Source of the DNA: Shewanella decolorationis S12 | GTDB taxonomy: Bacteria; Pseudomonadota; Gammaproteobacteria; Enterobacterales; Shewanellaceae | Reading direction: 5' to 3' | Length of the DNA: 64,000 bases | Assembly (NCBI RefSeq): GCF_000485795.1 | Contig: NZ_AXZL01000055.1 | Span: 32,876 to 96,875, forward strand | Shown: one piece after another, positions 38,225-47,462 of the stretch | How the letters are laid out: the number at the start of each line of letters is the position of its first letter | Position numbering within the stretch: position 1 is the stretch's first letter | Notes under the pieces: generated by a model | Told to the model about the DNA's origin: nothing | Seen by the model: the letters and a program-made list of their open reading frames with translations, nothing else | Database searches by the model: none | Translations under genes and position numbers: made by a program

Positions 38225-40378
38225 ATGTCTCGAAATATTATGTTAATCCCCATAGGCACAGGAGTTGGCCTGACCTCCTTAAGCCTAGGTATGGTGCGTG
38301 CATTAGAGCGCCACGGGGTAAAAGTCCAATTCTTTAAACCCATTTCCCAGCTACGTCCTAATGATAATGGCCCAGAGCGCTCTACCACGATTTTAAGCAA
38401 ATCGCCCACGGTTAATCCATTAGAGCCCTTCGATATGGCCCATGCCGAAGCACTGATCCGCGCTGACCAAACTGATGTGCTGATGGAGCAAATCATTGCC
38501 CGCGCCGCGGAATGCGCCAGCAACACCGAAACCCTGATTGTTGAAGGTCTGGTACCTACCCGCAACCATCCCTTTGCCGATGACGTTAACTACGCTATCG
38601 CCAAGGCAATGGACGCGGACGTGATTTTCATTGCCACACCCGGCAGCGACACGCCAACAGGCCTGATGAACCGCCTTGAAATTGCCTACAACTCATGGGG
38701 CGGCAAAAACAACAAACGTCTGATTGGTGCAGTGATCAACAAGATTGGTGCACCGGTGGACGATGAAGGTCGCGCGCGCCCAGACTTATCGGAAGTGTTC
38801 GATCATCAAGGCGTGCAACGCTCTGATGCGTCCATCATGTTCCAACTGCCGGGTAAGAGCCCACTGCGGATCTTAGGTAGCGTGCCTTACAACCTCGATT
38901 TGGTCGCGCCACGCGCATCGGATCTGGCTAAGCATTTACGTGCCCGCATTCTCAATGCCGGCGAGATGAACACCCGCCGCCTGCGTAAAGTCACCTTCTG
39001 CGCCCGCAGTTTGCCCAATATGGTCAACCACATTAAGACAGATTCACTGCTGGTGACTTCAGGCGATCGCTCCGATGTGATTGTGTCAGCGTGCCTTGCC
39101 GCCATGAACGGCGTGAAGATTGGTGCCCTGCTACTGACGGGTAGCTACGAGCCAGAGCCTGAAATTCTGAAACTGTGTGAACAGGCCTTCGAGACAGGTT
39201 TACCAGTATTCCTCATCGATACTAACACTTGGCAGACTTCATTAAACATCCAACGCTTTGACCACGAAGTACCGGTGGATGATGCAGTGCGTATCGATTT
39301 AGTTCAGGAATACGTTGCCAGCCATATCGACCAAAGCTGGATTGAAAGCGTGACCAAAAACTCTCCAAGGGAACATCGCTTATCACCTCCAGCGTTCCGT
39401 TATAAGCTCACCGAACTTGCGCGCGCCGCCCACAAAACCGTGGTGCTGCCAGAGGGTGATGAGCCACGTACCATCAAGGCCGCCGCGATTTGTGCCGAAC
39501 GAGGCATTGCGCGTTGCGTGCTGTTAGGTAAAAAAGATGAAATCTTGCGTATTGCAGCCCAACAAGACGTAGTACTTGGCGAAGGCGTTGTGATTGTCGA
39601 CCCCGATGATGTACGTGATCGCTATGTTGAACCAATGCTCGATCTGCGTCGCAGCAAAGGCCTGACTGAAGTCGTTGCCAAAGAGCAGTTAGAAGACAAC
39701 ATGGTGCTCGGCACTATGATGCTGGCGCAAAACGAAGTTGATGGTATCGTCTCTGGCGCGGTAAACACCACGGCCAATACGATTCGTCCGCCGCTGCAAC
39801 TGATCAAAACCGCACCGGGTTCTAGCCTTGTTTCTTCTATCTTCTTTATGTTGATGCCAGACCAAGTGCTGGTTTACGGTGATTGTGCGATTAACCCCGA
39901 TCCTAACGCTGAACAACTGGCCGATATCGCCATTCAATCGGCAGAATCTGCTAAAGCCTTCGGCATCGAACCAAGAGTGGCAATGATCAGCTACTCAACG
40001 GGTAACTCTGGTACTGGTTCGGATGTGGATAAAGTGCGTGAAGCGACCCGTATCGCGAAAGAAAAACGTCCTGATCTGGTTATCGATGGTCCACTGCAAT
40101 ACGACGCGGCCGTTATGCCAAACGTGGCTCGTTCTAAAGCGCCTAACAGCCCTGTTGCGGGTCAAGCGACTGTATTTGTGTTCCCAGATCTCAACACGGG
40201 TAACACCACCTACAAAGCAGTACAGCGTAGTGCTGACCTCATCAGTATTGGCCCAATGCTGCAAGGCATGCGTAAGCCTGTGAACGACTTATCCCGCGGC
40301 GCCTTAGTGGACGATATCGTCTACACTATCGCACTGACGGCGATTCAAGCGTCACAAAACGATGCTAACAAAGCCTAA
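38225..40378 (+). CDS. pta: Phosphate acetyltransferase Pta (long form)
   Basis: Pta converts acetyl-CoA and phosphate to acetyl phosphate, feeding AckA. It has 717 residues and so is the long, three-domain form: an N-terminal BioD-like P-loop region (about 1-230; [19 protein letters not shown]), a DRTGG domain (about 230-350), and the C-terminal PTA_PTB catalytic domain (about 390-710; [63 protein letters not shown]). AGAGG lies five bases before the ATG. A strong terminator follows. Confidence 0.98.
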   Translation: MSRNIMLIPIGTGVGLTSLSLGMVRALERHGVKVQFFKPISQLRPNDNGPERSTTILSKSPTVNPLEPFDMAHAEALIRADQTDVLMEQIIARAAECASNTETLIVEGLVPTRNHPFADDVNYAIAKAMDADVIFIATPGSDTPTGLMNRLEIAYNSWGGKNNKRLIGAVINKIGAPVDDEGRARPDLSEVFDHQGVQRSDASIMFQLPGKSPLRILGSVPYNLDLVAPRASDLAKHLRARILNAGEMNTRRLRKVTFCARSLPNMVNHIKTDSLLVTSGDRSDVIVSACLAAMNGVKIGALLLTGSYEPEPEILKLCEQAFETGLPVFLIDTNTWQTSLNIQRFDHEVPVDDAVRIDLVQEYVASHIDQSWIESVTKNSPREHRLSPPAFRYKLTELARAAHKTVVLPEGDEPRTIKAAAICAERGIARCVLLGKKDEILRIAAQQDVVLGEGVVIVDPDDVRDRYVEPMLDLRRSKGLTEVVAKEQLEDNMVLGTMMLAQNEVDGIVSGAVNTTANTIRPPLQLIKTAPGSSLVSSIFFMLMPDQVLVYGDCAINPDPNAEQLADIAIQSAESAKAFGIEPRVAMISYSTGNSGTGSDVDKVREATRIAKEKRPDLVIDGPLQYDAAVMPNVARSKAPNSPVAGQATVFVFPDLNTGNTTYKAVQRSADLISIGPMLQGMRKPVNDLSRGALVDDIVYTIALTAIQASQNDANKA

Positions 40379-40402
40379 TATACTCAGCTAAAGCATCATC
40401 AC

Positions 40403-40431
40403 AAAAGCACTGACCTGTTCAGTGCTTTTTT
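40403..40431 (+). terminator. Intrinsic terminator after pta
   Basis: An 11-bp stem (AAAAGCACTGA / TCAGTGCTTTT) has a 5-base loop and is followed by TTA. Confidence 0.88.
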
Positions 40432-40479
40432 ATTCCCGCTGATAATCCGTTGTAAAATGGGCAGCATTAAACGCTTAAA

Positions 40480-40694
40480 ATATCCACAAAACACCATGAA
40501 AATGCTATTTCTTGAAAATCACAGGTTGTGAATAGACTGAGAAAATCTAAGAAAATATCCACAAGGAAATGGTAAAAGAAGCAGGCTTCAGAAAAGCGTC
40601 ACTTTTTAACCAGCAAATAAAACAATATACAATCAGCAACTTAAAAAGTATCCATCTAGTCTTCAACATGGTTTTCCACAGATTCTGTGGATAA
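40480..40694. repeat. Cluster of five DnaA-box-like 9-mers
   Basis: Five matches to TTATNCACA lie in 215 bases: ATATCCACA at 40480-40488 and 40555-40563, TGTGAATAG at 40527-40535 (reverse), TTTTCCACA at 40672-40680, and TGTGGATAA at 40686-40694 (reverse, a perfect box). The last two form the 17-bp palindrome TCCACAGATTCTGTGGA (40675-40691). The rest of the 460-base gap between pta and the next gene is AT-rich with no open frame. Confidence 0.5.
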
Positions 40695-40836
40695 CCCAAT
40701 CGAGCAATTCTTTAAGATATGCCATAAGCGGCAGTTCAGAGTCAAGGTATTTTCGGCAGTGACCTCCATTATTACAAAACTTGAACATGACCGCTAAAAT
40801 CGCGATACTCATGACAAATTCCTATAACGAAAAGCC

Positions 40837-41271
40837 ATGAGAACCTTATTTTTCCTTTCACTATTGTTTTTGTTTGGCTGTGGCGAGCCTGCAAATACAG
40901 AGCAACCCGTGCTAACACCAGAAGAAGTTAGCCTTGGTTTTTTTAGTGCGATTTATGTTGAGCGAGATGTCGAAAAAGCCAAGCAGTATGTCAATGAGCC
41001 GCTCAAAGAGGTACTCACCCACTACTATATCGCGGCCGCGGTACAACGTAATGTGCTTAGCCTGTCGATGACCAATGTCGAAATGGAAATTGATGATATT
41101 GATATCGACTTTTTCCGTAAGTTCACCAAAGACGTCATGGTAGTTGTCAAAATGAAGGGCTTAAAGGGCGGACAACCTTGGATTGATGACAGAACGATTC
41201 GTTTACATAAAATCGCAGGCAAGTGGATTATCGTCGAGATCATGCCCGAAAAACGTAAGGTGAATGGTTAA
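40837..41271 (+). CDS. Small predicted lipoprotein, NTF2-like in appearance
   Basis: The 144-residue protein has a signal peptide with lipobox LFGC (C15), so it is probably anchored in the outer or inner membrane. The mature part has a helix (PEEVSLGFFSAIYVERDVEKAK), a second helical part and then alternating strands (VMVVVKMKGLKGG, RTIRLHKIAGKWIIVEI) ending in a basic tail. This helix-then-sheet order is like NTF2/DUF4878-type proteins, but I cannot name the family with confidence. The ribosome-binding site is weak. It shares a bidirectional terminator with the convergent small gene at 41406. Confidence 0.7.
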   Translation: MRTLFFLSLLFLFGCGEPANTEQPVLTPEEVSLGFFSAIYVERDVEKAKQYVNEPLKEVLTHYYIAAAVQRNVLSLSMTNVEMEIDDIDIDFFRKFTKDVMVVVKMKGLKGGQPWIDDRTIRLHKIAGKWIIVEIMPEKRKVNG

Positions 41272-41312
41272 ACGATTTATCACTCCCTTCAGCTTGATAT
41301 CCAACATCAGAT

Positions 41313-41346
41313 AAAAAAATCGCAACCCTAAGGTTGCGATTTTTTT
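41313..41346. terminator. Bidirectional terminator
   Basis: A 15-bp perfect stem (AAAAAAATCGCAACC / GGTTGCGATTTTTTT) with a 4-base loop serves the lipoprotein gene on plus and probably the 30-residue small gene on minus. Confidence 0.9.
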
Positions 41347-41405
41347 GTGCTTGTATTTGTTACTTCAGACTCAGAACCCGTACTGTAATTGTTGGCTTAC
41401 AGAAC

Positions 41406-41498
41406 TTATACCGCTTCTTCTTCGCTCTGTTCAGGTAAAGACGTCATTACATCGTCTTTAACTTGGTAGTAAGCGTTTTCGTATTCATGAACTTCCAT
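41406..41498 (-). CDS. Small acidic protein of 30 residues
   Basis: ATG at 41498 is preceded by CAGGAG at a good spacing. The protein begins MEVHEYENAYYQVKDD and ends in an acidic tail QSEEEAV. It has no membrane helix. An extended -10 sequence TGATATACT lies at 41590-41598 on the minus strand, giving a leader of about 85 bases with a GGAAA/TTTCC hairpin, and a strong terminator follows. Having promoter, ribosome-binding site and terminator makes it a credible gene, although I do not recognise the family. Confidence 0.6.
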   Translation of the reverse strand: MEVHEYENAYYQVKDDVMTSLPEQSEEEAV

Positions 41499-41589
41499 AA
41501 CAACTCCTGCTCGATTTTGTAAGGTCGCAAAGGCATGCCGTTCTATGCTGACATTTTGCCCATGAGGAAAGGGAATTTCCGTGGCGCTG

Positions 41590-41598
41590 AGTATATCA
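41590..41598 (-). promoter_or_regulatory. Extended -10 promoter element of the 30-residue gene
   Basis: On the minus strand TGATATACT fits TGnTATAAT with one mismatch. No clear -35 is present, as is common for extended -10 promoters. Confidence 0.4.
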
Positions 41599-41884
41599 AA
41601 GCCAGAACAGCAATTACAGAAAACTTTCAGTTTTGTTTCGATTTAAAAGATAAAAATGGCTTTAAAGGCTAAAAAAGCCTTTAAAAAGTATAGATAGCTG
41701 AAAGTCTTTCAGTTTGCATAGCCATAATGAGCTTGCACACAAAGCATCCTGTGAGACAGACATAATCAGCTCTACATTAATAATGGTGCGAATAGAAGGT
41801 CGATTGAATGCTTTCATGAGTGTTAAGCCGCAAAACTCACCATCCAATCCAGCCATAGCTATGATTGAGATATTGGAGTTCCAT

Positions 41885-42046
41885 ATGTTTATCGTTCGAA
41901 TGAATATCCCACTCGATGCAAAGGATAAGTTAGATGCTGGTATTTCAATGCTTATGCTCGGAGATACGCATAATGTCAGTCTTGACATTGAACATCATAG
42001 GCAATCGCAACGCTCTGAGTGGTTAGGTTATTCACTGGCTTGGTAG
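41885..42046 (+). CDS. Doubtful small open frame (53 residues)
   Basis: ATG at 41885 has TTGGAG about six bases upstream and encodes 53 residues starting MFIVRMNIPLDAKDKLDAGI. The frame is open further upstream to 41714 without a better start. A 108-residue frame overlaps on the opposite strand. Neither resembles a protein I know. Apart from these frames and the 30-residue gene, the 41272-42135 stretch holds nothing I can name; it may contain gene debris. Confidence 0.25.
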   Translation: MFIVRMNIPLDAKDKLDAGISMLMLGDTHNVSLDIEHHRQSQRSEWLGYSLAW

Positions 42047-42135
42047 AGGATAACAGGATAAAGCGCGAAGTAGCATCATAAACGCCATCATAAGGCCTAT
42101 CTAGCTCTTATTATGGCGTTTTATGAGGAGTGGCT

Positions 42136-43047
42136 TTAAGCCTTTAAGCGGTAACGCAGCACCTTTAATGATTTCTCCTCAGAGACATCAACAAAGGCGG
42201 CGGGATTGGGTAAGCGCTCAAGGTATTCGAGTGCAGGCGCGGCGTCTTCTACTTGCTGACGTAAAAACTGGGTATCGAGTTCCGGCGCATTTAAACAGAG
42301 TAACACTTCGGCATTCTCGGCTAACAACTCCGGTAAATGCTTGATCAAACGCACATAATCCTTAGTCGCCACGAAACTGCCCTTTTGATTACTCGGCGGA
42401 TCGGCAACCACTATGTCATAGGGGCCTAACTTACGTAACTTACCCCAAGACTTAAAAATATCGTGCCCTAAGAAGCGGGCACCCGCGCTAAAGCCATTCA
42501 GCAGATGATTTTGCTTGCCTATGGCTAACGCCCCTTTACTCATGTCCATATTCACTACTTCATCGGCACCGCCCTGCAGTGCTGCCACCGAGAAACCACA
42601 GGTATAAGCAAACAAATTCAGCACTTTCTTATGGCGTGCATGGGCCCTGACCCATTCACGGCCGTTGGCCATATCGAGGAACAAACCGTGGTTTTGTCCC
42701 CGCAATAAATGAACCTGAAACTGGGCGCCGTTTTCGGTAACCACATGGGGATCGGGCACCTCACCCACCAGTATTTGGCTAAAGGTTTCACCACCACTAC
42801 GGTATTGATACACCAAGTTTAGCGGCCGATTGGGCTGTATCGCTTGCCAACGTGCTGTAATCGCCTGTTGGCACCGGGTCAACTCGGCCGCATCGAGGGG
42901 AATAAAACTGGTCAATAACAACACGGGCGCGAACCAATCTAAACAAAGATGTTCACAGCCTGGGTAATAACCGCCGCGGCCATGGAATAATCGCGCAGCA
43001 TCCTCACCGACTTCAATCGTCGCCAGTGCTTCTATAAAACGTTGCAT
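42136..43047 (-). CDS. Class I SAM-dependent methyltransferase, RlmI/RlmK-like
   Basis: The 303-residue protein resembles the catalytic part of 23S rRNA m5C methyltransferases. An N-terminal part (1-110) lacks a PUA domain. The segment HLLRGQNHGLFLDMANGREWV leads into SAM motif I KVLNLFAYTCGFSVAAL (141-157) and MDMSKGAL, then motif IV VVADPPSNQKGSF (213-225) with the DPPS catalytic-loop signature. The likely target is an RNA base but the exact nucleotide is unknown. It follows the PerM-like gene by six bases on the same strand, suggesting an operon. Confidence 0.8.
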   Translation of the reverse strand: MQRFIEALATIEVGEDAARLFHGRGGYYPGCEHLCLDWFAPVLLLTSFIPLDAAELTRCQQAITARWQAIQPNRPLNLVYQYRSGGETFSQILVGEVPDPHVVTENGAQFQVHLLRGQNHGLFLDMANGREWVRAHARHKKVLNLFAYTCGFSVAALQGGADEVVNMDMSKGALAIGKQNHLLNGFSAGARFLGHDIFKSWGKLRKLGPYDIVVADPPSNQKGSFVATKDYVRLIKHLPELLAENAEVLLCLNAPELDTQFLRQQVEDAAPALEYLERLPNPAAFVDVSEEKSLKVLRYRLKA

Positions 43048-43053
43048 TATCTA

Positions 43054-44160
43054 CTACTTATTATCTGTTGAATGGGTATCGACAGGTTCAGAAATCGGAG
43101 CGATGCTTGTCGATTGGCCCACCAGTTTATCATCCACATCGTCGGATAATAATATGGCTAACCAGCTACCACTCTTGCTGGATTCGAGGGCGATTTTCAC
43201 CACCATGGTTAAGGGTACCGACAGCAACATGCCGACCGAGCCCAACAACCACCCCCAAAAAATTAACGATAAAAACACCACTAAGGTAGAAAGCCCAAGA
43301 CCGCGACCCATAAATTTAGGCTCTACTACGTTGCCCATTACCATATTGGCCCCAACGTACAGCAGCGCAGTTCCGCCCGCAGCTGCGGGGCCTAATTGGA
43401 TAAAGGCCAACAACACGGCGGGAATGGCCGCAATAATCGAGCCGATATTGGGAATATAGTTGAATAAAAAGGCGATAACAGCCCAAAGCAGCGCGTAATC
43501 GACTCCTATAAACGCAAGCCCCACGCCGACAATCAAGCCCGTCGCTAAACTGACCAAGGTCTTGATCACCATATATTGATTCACCGATTGCAGAAAACGG
43601 TCAATCTGCTTTAAACGCATATCCGGATCATCCAGTGCCAAATGCAGTTTTTTCGGCAGAGACTGCGCCTCAAACAACATAAAGACGATGGTCAGAATGA
43701 TCAGGAACAAATTTGCCATCACATTGCCGACACCCGAGAGCATATTGGTGGTCATAGACAACGCCATGCCGGGGTCGAAATAGGCCAGCACTTGCTCCTT
43801 GGAGATTTGGATATTTAGCGCCTGCAACTTATGCAGCACCCAGGAAAACTGCTCCACCAGCTGATCGCGATACTGCGGCAACTGCTTTGAAAACTCATTA
43901 ATAGAGCTGCCCACTAGCGAAGCCAGCCACAAGCCCATCAACACGATAAAACCCATCAACAGGATCACGGCGAGCCATTTAGGTACGCGGTATTTGGTCA
44001 TCAAGCCAATCGCCGGATTACAGATCACCGCAATAAAACTGGATAGCACAAAGGGAACAACAATCGGGCTGGCGGCCTTTATCCCTGCCAAAATAATCAC
44101 CACAAAGGCCATGACGGCAAAACCTTTGTAAGCGGCAGACGGCGTATTGGAACGTGTCAT
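43054..44160 (-). CDS. AI-2E/PerM family transporter
   Basis: This 368-residue inner-membrane protein of the UPF0118/AI-2E family has about eight hydrophobic segments. It begins with two helices (residues 12-60), then has a soluble region (about 85-150: SINEFSKQLPQYRDQLVEQF), LFLIILTIVFMLFEAQSLP, and the family block FIGVDYALLWAVIAFLFNYIPNIGSIIAAIPAVLLA and GNVVEPKFMGRGLGLSTLVVFLSLIFWGWLLG. Family members have been linked to quorum-signal export or sodium/proton exchange; the role here is unknown. AAGGA lies ten bases before the ATG. It is divergent from folX. Confidence 0.88.
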   Translation of the reverse strand: MTRSNTPSAAYKGFAVMAFVVIILAGIKAASPIVVPFVLSSFIAVICNPAIGLMTKYRVPKWLAVILLMGFIVLMGLWLASLVGSSINEFSKQLPQYRDQLVEQFSWVLHKLQALNIQISKEQVLAYFDPGMALSMTTNMLSGVGNVMANLFLIILTIVFMLFEAQSLPKKLHLALDDPDMRLKQIDRFLQSVNQYMVIKTLVSLATGLIVGVGLAFIGVDYALLWAVIAFLFNYIPNIGSIIAAIPAVLLAFIQLGPAAAGGTALLYVGANMVMGNVVEPKFMGRGLGLSTLVVFLSLIFWGWLLGSVGMLLSVPLTMVVKIALESSKSGSWLAILLSDDVDDKLVGQSTSIAPISEPVDTHSTDNK

Positions 44161-44257
44161 GGCGTAAAAATCCTTCTTGATCTTTGATAAAGTTGTTAGG
44201 CTAGCCCAAGAAAAGTCTCAAACTCAATCACCTAAGCCATAAAACTAGATTGTCATT

Positions 44258-44626
44258 ATGAAACCAGAAACCGCGATTATACGCATTAAAAACTTAAGAC
44301 TGCGCACTTTTATCGGTATAAAAGAAGATGAAATCCAAAATCGGCAGGATGTGATCGTCAATGTCGTCATCCACTACTGTGCCGACAAGGCGCGCAACAG
44401 TGATAATGTCGACGATGCGCTGAATTATCGTACGATCACAAAAAAAATTATTGAGTTGATTGAAAACAATCGCTTCTCACTGCTTGAAAACCTCACCAGC
44501 CAGACACTAGCCATCGCCAGTGAGCACCCTTGGGTCGAATTTGCCAGTGTCGAAATCGATAAGCCCCACGCCCTGCGCTTTGCCGATTCGGTGTCGATGG
44601 AGTTGTGTTACCAAAAGCACCAATAG
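44258..44626 (+). CDS. folX: Dihydroneopterin triphosphate 2'-epimerase FolX
   Basis: This 122-residue homolog of FolB epimerises dihydroneopterin triphosphate to the monapterin form, a pterin cofactor route. It matches E. coli FolX closely: [63 protein letters not shown] and [16 protein letters not shown]. The typical FolB residues are kept. It lies 69 bases upstream of yfcH on the same strand, the same pair as in E. coli. Confidence 0.95.
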   Translation: MKPETAIIRIKNLRLRTFIGIKEDEIQNRQDVIVNVVIHYCADKARNSDNVDDALNYRTITKKIIELIENNRFSLLENLTSQTLAIASEHPWVEFASVEIDKPHALRFADSVSMELCYQKHQ

Positions 44627-44695
44627 AGTGATCCCCACTCGCCCGTTATCGTATATTGCTTATAATCATAGAAAACTATCACCAAGGACTCGACG

Positions 44696-45586
44696 ATGAA
44701 GATATTGATAACGGGTGCAAGTGGGTTTATTGGCCAGCAATTAGTCACCCATTTAGCCAATCAACATGAATTGGTTTTGCTGACCCGCCACCCCGGCAGC
44801 AGTCGGCAATTATTAGGCCCCCAGCACCAATATCTAAGTACCTTGGATGAAATTGATAATTTAAATCATATCGATGCAGTAATAAATCTCGCCGGCGAGC
44901 CCATTGTTGCTAAACGTTGGAGCGCGCAGCAAAAGCAGCGCATCTGCGATAGCCGCTGGAATACCACAGCAAAGCTTAGCCAACTAATTTTGAACAGCAG
45001 CAACCCGCCCAAGGTAATGATAAGTGGTTCTGCCATCGGTTTTTATGGCCGCCAAGGCGCCATCCCCATTGATGAAACCGCGGCCCCACATCCCGAGTTT
45101 AGCCATGAGATTTGTCAAAAATGGGAGCGATTCGCACTAGAAGCCGCCAGTAAAACCCGCGTCTGCATCCTACGCACGGGTATAGTACTTGGCCATGGCG
45201 GCGCACTCGCAAAGATGTTGCCGCCGTTTAAATTAGGACTCGGTGGACCGATAGGCCACGGCTGCCAAGGCATGAGTTGGATCCACATTCAGGATATGGT
45301 GGCGCTGATAGACTTCTTACTCAACCATGACGAATGCGAAGGTATTTTCAATGCCACCGCGCCCAATCCTGTCAGTAACGCCGAGTTTGCCACCACCCTA
45401 GGCCGAGTGTTAAATCGCCCGACCTTTATCACGACCCCAGCCGCTATGCTGCGACTCGCCATGGGCGAAATGGCGGAATTACTTATCGAAGGACAATTTG
45501 TGCTTCCCAAACATGCGCTCGATGCGGGGTTTAGTTTCCGTTTTGAGCGGCTCGAACCTGCACTAAGGGACGTACTCGCGAGTTAA
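44696..45586 (+). CDS. yfcH: TIGR01777-family SDR epimerase YfcH
   Basis: The 296-residue extended short-chain dehydrogenase-like protein has NAD(P)-binding ILITGASGFIGQQL at residues 3-16, and family marks AVINLAGEPIVAKRWS, KVMISGSAIGFYG, RTGIVLGHGGALAKMLPPFKLGLGG and WIHIQDMV. The classical YxxxK catalytic pair is not clear, as usual for this subfamily. The substrate is unknown. AAGGA lies eight bases before the ATG. It is second in a folX-yfcH operon. Confidence 0.92.
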   Translation: MKILITGASGFIGQQLVTHLANQHELVLLTRHPGSSRQLLGPQHQYLSTLDEIDNLNHIDAVINLAGEPIVAKRWSAQQKQRICDSRWNTTAKLSQLILNSSNPPKVMISGSAIGFYGRQGAIPIDETAAPHPEFSHEICQKWERFALEAASKTRVCILRTGIVLGHGGALAKMLPPFKLGLGGPIGHGCQGMSWIHIQDMVALIDFLLNHDECEGIFNATAPNPVSNAEFATTLGRVLNRPTFITTPAAMLRLAMGEMAELLIEGQFVLPKHALDAGFSFRFERLEPALRDVLAS

Positions 45587-46152
45587 TCGCTTTTTTCGAC
45601 TCCAGCATTTTCGGTAACAGGCTTGAGAATAAAATGTTACCAGGCGCGTGAGACTGGGTTAACGCCATGCTGAATAATGGCTTGAAAATCAGAGATAAAA
45701 ATCCCCTAAGGCGATTTATTTATCGATTTGGTTTTAGGCGATGCTGCGCTCGCATCTGGCAACAGCCGAAAAACATAAATGCAAAACAATGATTTTAAAG
45801 ACAATTTAACGACAATAACGCATTTTTCTGTTACACTCTCCGCCTCTTGCTTATCGCTATTGACGTGTTAGCGCCTGCACTGAAGCACAGTTAACGCTCC
45901 AAGCAAGTTCATTATCTTCAGTATTCGCCCCCTCTGTGGCGATACTGATCAACCACACCAATACGGTTCATATTCGCGCTTAATACTCCTTCTCCAACCT
46001 TGGGGATTGACAAGAATCTGTCCTTAGATCGCGCGTTTAACACTTAGCATTAGTCAATGCTAAATAACGAGATGGGTCGCCCTCACTCAGCTTTAGTACA
46101 GCCTGCTTGAGTACAGCGGTATTCCCACACAAACCATTTTTAAGGAACTATC
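45587..46152 (+). promoter_or_regulatory. gltS upstream region with probable promoter and long structured leader
   Basis: An extended -10 TGTTACACT (45829-45837) with ACGACA (45809-45814) at 17 bases suggests transcription from near 45844, giving a leader of about 300 bases. The leader contains hairpins: CAGTATTCGCC/GGCGATACTG (about 45919-45946) and the perfect TTAGCATT-AGTC-AATGCTAA (46044-46063). No open frame or T-run is present. The first part (45587-45780) shows only GGTAAC/GTTACC inverted copies near 45613-45640. Confidence 0.45.
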
Positions 46153-47376
46153 ATGCACACCACTTATACAATTGGCGAACTAGAGTCGTTCTTAATTGCT
46201 ATCTTCGTGCTGTTTATTGGCCATTCCATCAATCGCCATGTGCGTGTTTTTAGACAATACAATATTCCCGAACCTATCGTAGGCGGGCTGGTCGTCGCCG
46301 CCGTCGTGGCCTTTTTACATTTCCAAGACATCACACTCGCCTTTAGTTTACCCATGCAAAACACCTTAATGCTGATTTTTTTCAGTACGATAGGTTTGTC
46401 GGCAAACTATAAGTTACTGCTCAGTGGCGGCAAAAAAGTGTTTATCTTTTTAGGTGTAGCGTCTATCTATATCGTCATTCAAAATGCGGTGGGGGTGAGT
46501 CTTGCCAGCCTCCTCGGCTTAGATCCCATCTTGGGCCTTATCGCCGGCTCGATTACGCTGTCAGGCGGCCATGGGACTGGCGTTGCTTGGTCACAAACCT
46601 TTGCCGAAAACTACGGGATTAATACCTTAGAGCTCGCGATGGCGGCGGCCACCTTTGGCTTAGTCATGGGCGGCATTATCGGCGGCCCCGTAGCGCAGCG
46701 ATTAATTGGCAAACACAATCTAGTATCCAGCTACGGCATGGGCCGTAAGCACCACGCCACACATCCACAACTGGTGACCTATGATCAGCTCGAAGAGGAC
46801 CAAGTCACCGCCAAGACAATCATCGAAACCCTGTTTGTACTGCTGATCTGCGTCGCAGGCGCGAAATGGTTTACTGTGTTTGTTAGCGAATATCAGCTGA
46901 ATTGGCTCAAGATGCCGGACTTTGTCTATGCCCTATTTCTTGGGGTTATCATTGCCAACATCACCGAAGTGACCCGAGGTTATAAACCCCATACCGAGAG
47001 TATCGATGTAATAGGTACGGTGGCGCTGTCGTTATTCCTGTCTATGGCCTTGATGAATCTCAAGTTGTGGGAAATTTTGGATCTGGCGATCCCCTTACTG
47101 ATTATCCTGTTGGTACAAACCGCAGTGCTGGCGGTATTCGCCTATTTTGTGACCTTCAAAATTATGGGTAGCAACTACGACGCGGCGGTGATCACCGGCG
47201 GTCACTGTGGCTTTGGTATGGGCGCCACTCCTACGGCGGTGATGAATATGGGCGCACTGGTGTCACGCACCGGCCCCTCGCCTCAGGCCTTTATGGTGGT
47301 ACCGATTGTCGGCGCCTTCTTTATCGATATAGTTAATTTAATTGTATTGCAGGGCTACCTCAGCTTTTTGATGTAA
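46153..47376 (+). CDS. gltS: Sodium/glutamate symporter GltS
   Basis: This inner-membrane carrier takes up glutamate with Na+. It has 407 residues and 10-11 hydrophobic segments in two inverted halves. Family blocks are FIGHSINRHVRVFRQYNIPEPIVGGL, IFFSTIGLSANYKLLLSGG, AGSITLSGGHGTGVAW (re-entrant loop 1) and AVITGGHCGFGMGATPTAVMNM (re-entrant loop 2). AAGGA lies eight bases before the ATG. A strong terminator follows. Confidence 0.95.
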   Translation: MHTTYTIGELESFLIAIFVLFIGHSINRHVRVFRQYNIPEPIVGGLVVAAVVAFLHFQDITLAFSLPMQNTLMLIFFSTIGLSANYKLLLSGGKKVFIFLGVASIYIVIQNAVGVSLASLLGLDPILGLIAGSITLSGGHGTGVAWSQTFAENYGINTLELAMAAATFGLVMGGIIGGPVAQRLIGKHNLVSSYGMGRKHHATHPQLVTYDQLEEDQVTAKTIIETLFVLLICVAGAKWFTVFVSEYQLNWLKMPDFVYALFLGVIIANITEVTRGYKPHTESIDVIGTVALSLFLSMALMNLKLWEILDLAIPLLIILLVQTAVLAVFAYFVTFKIMGSNYDAAVITGGHCGFGMGATPTAVMNMGALVSRTGPSPQAFMVVPIVGAFFIDIVNLIVLQGYLSFLM

Positions 47377-47400
47377 GCGTACAACGCTTCGTAATCACAT

Positions 47401-47430
47401 AAAAATGGCGCCGATAAGGGCGCCATTTTT
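47401..47430. terminator. Bidirectional terminator between gltS and the signal peptidase gene
   Basis: AAAAATGGCGCC / GGCGCCATTTTT is a perfect 12-bp stem with a 6-base loop. Both flanks suit termination for the convergent genes. Confidence 0.9.
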
Positions 47431-47462
47431 ATATCTCGTTAAGAGTGTAATTTTAATAAAAG

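Noticed and set aside
40403..40836. Replication origin after pta
   Set aside because: DnaA-box-like sites are present, but no clear AT-rich unwinding 13-mers or origin-type neighbouring genes were seen, so I report only a DnaA-box cluster.
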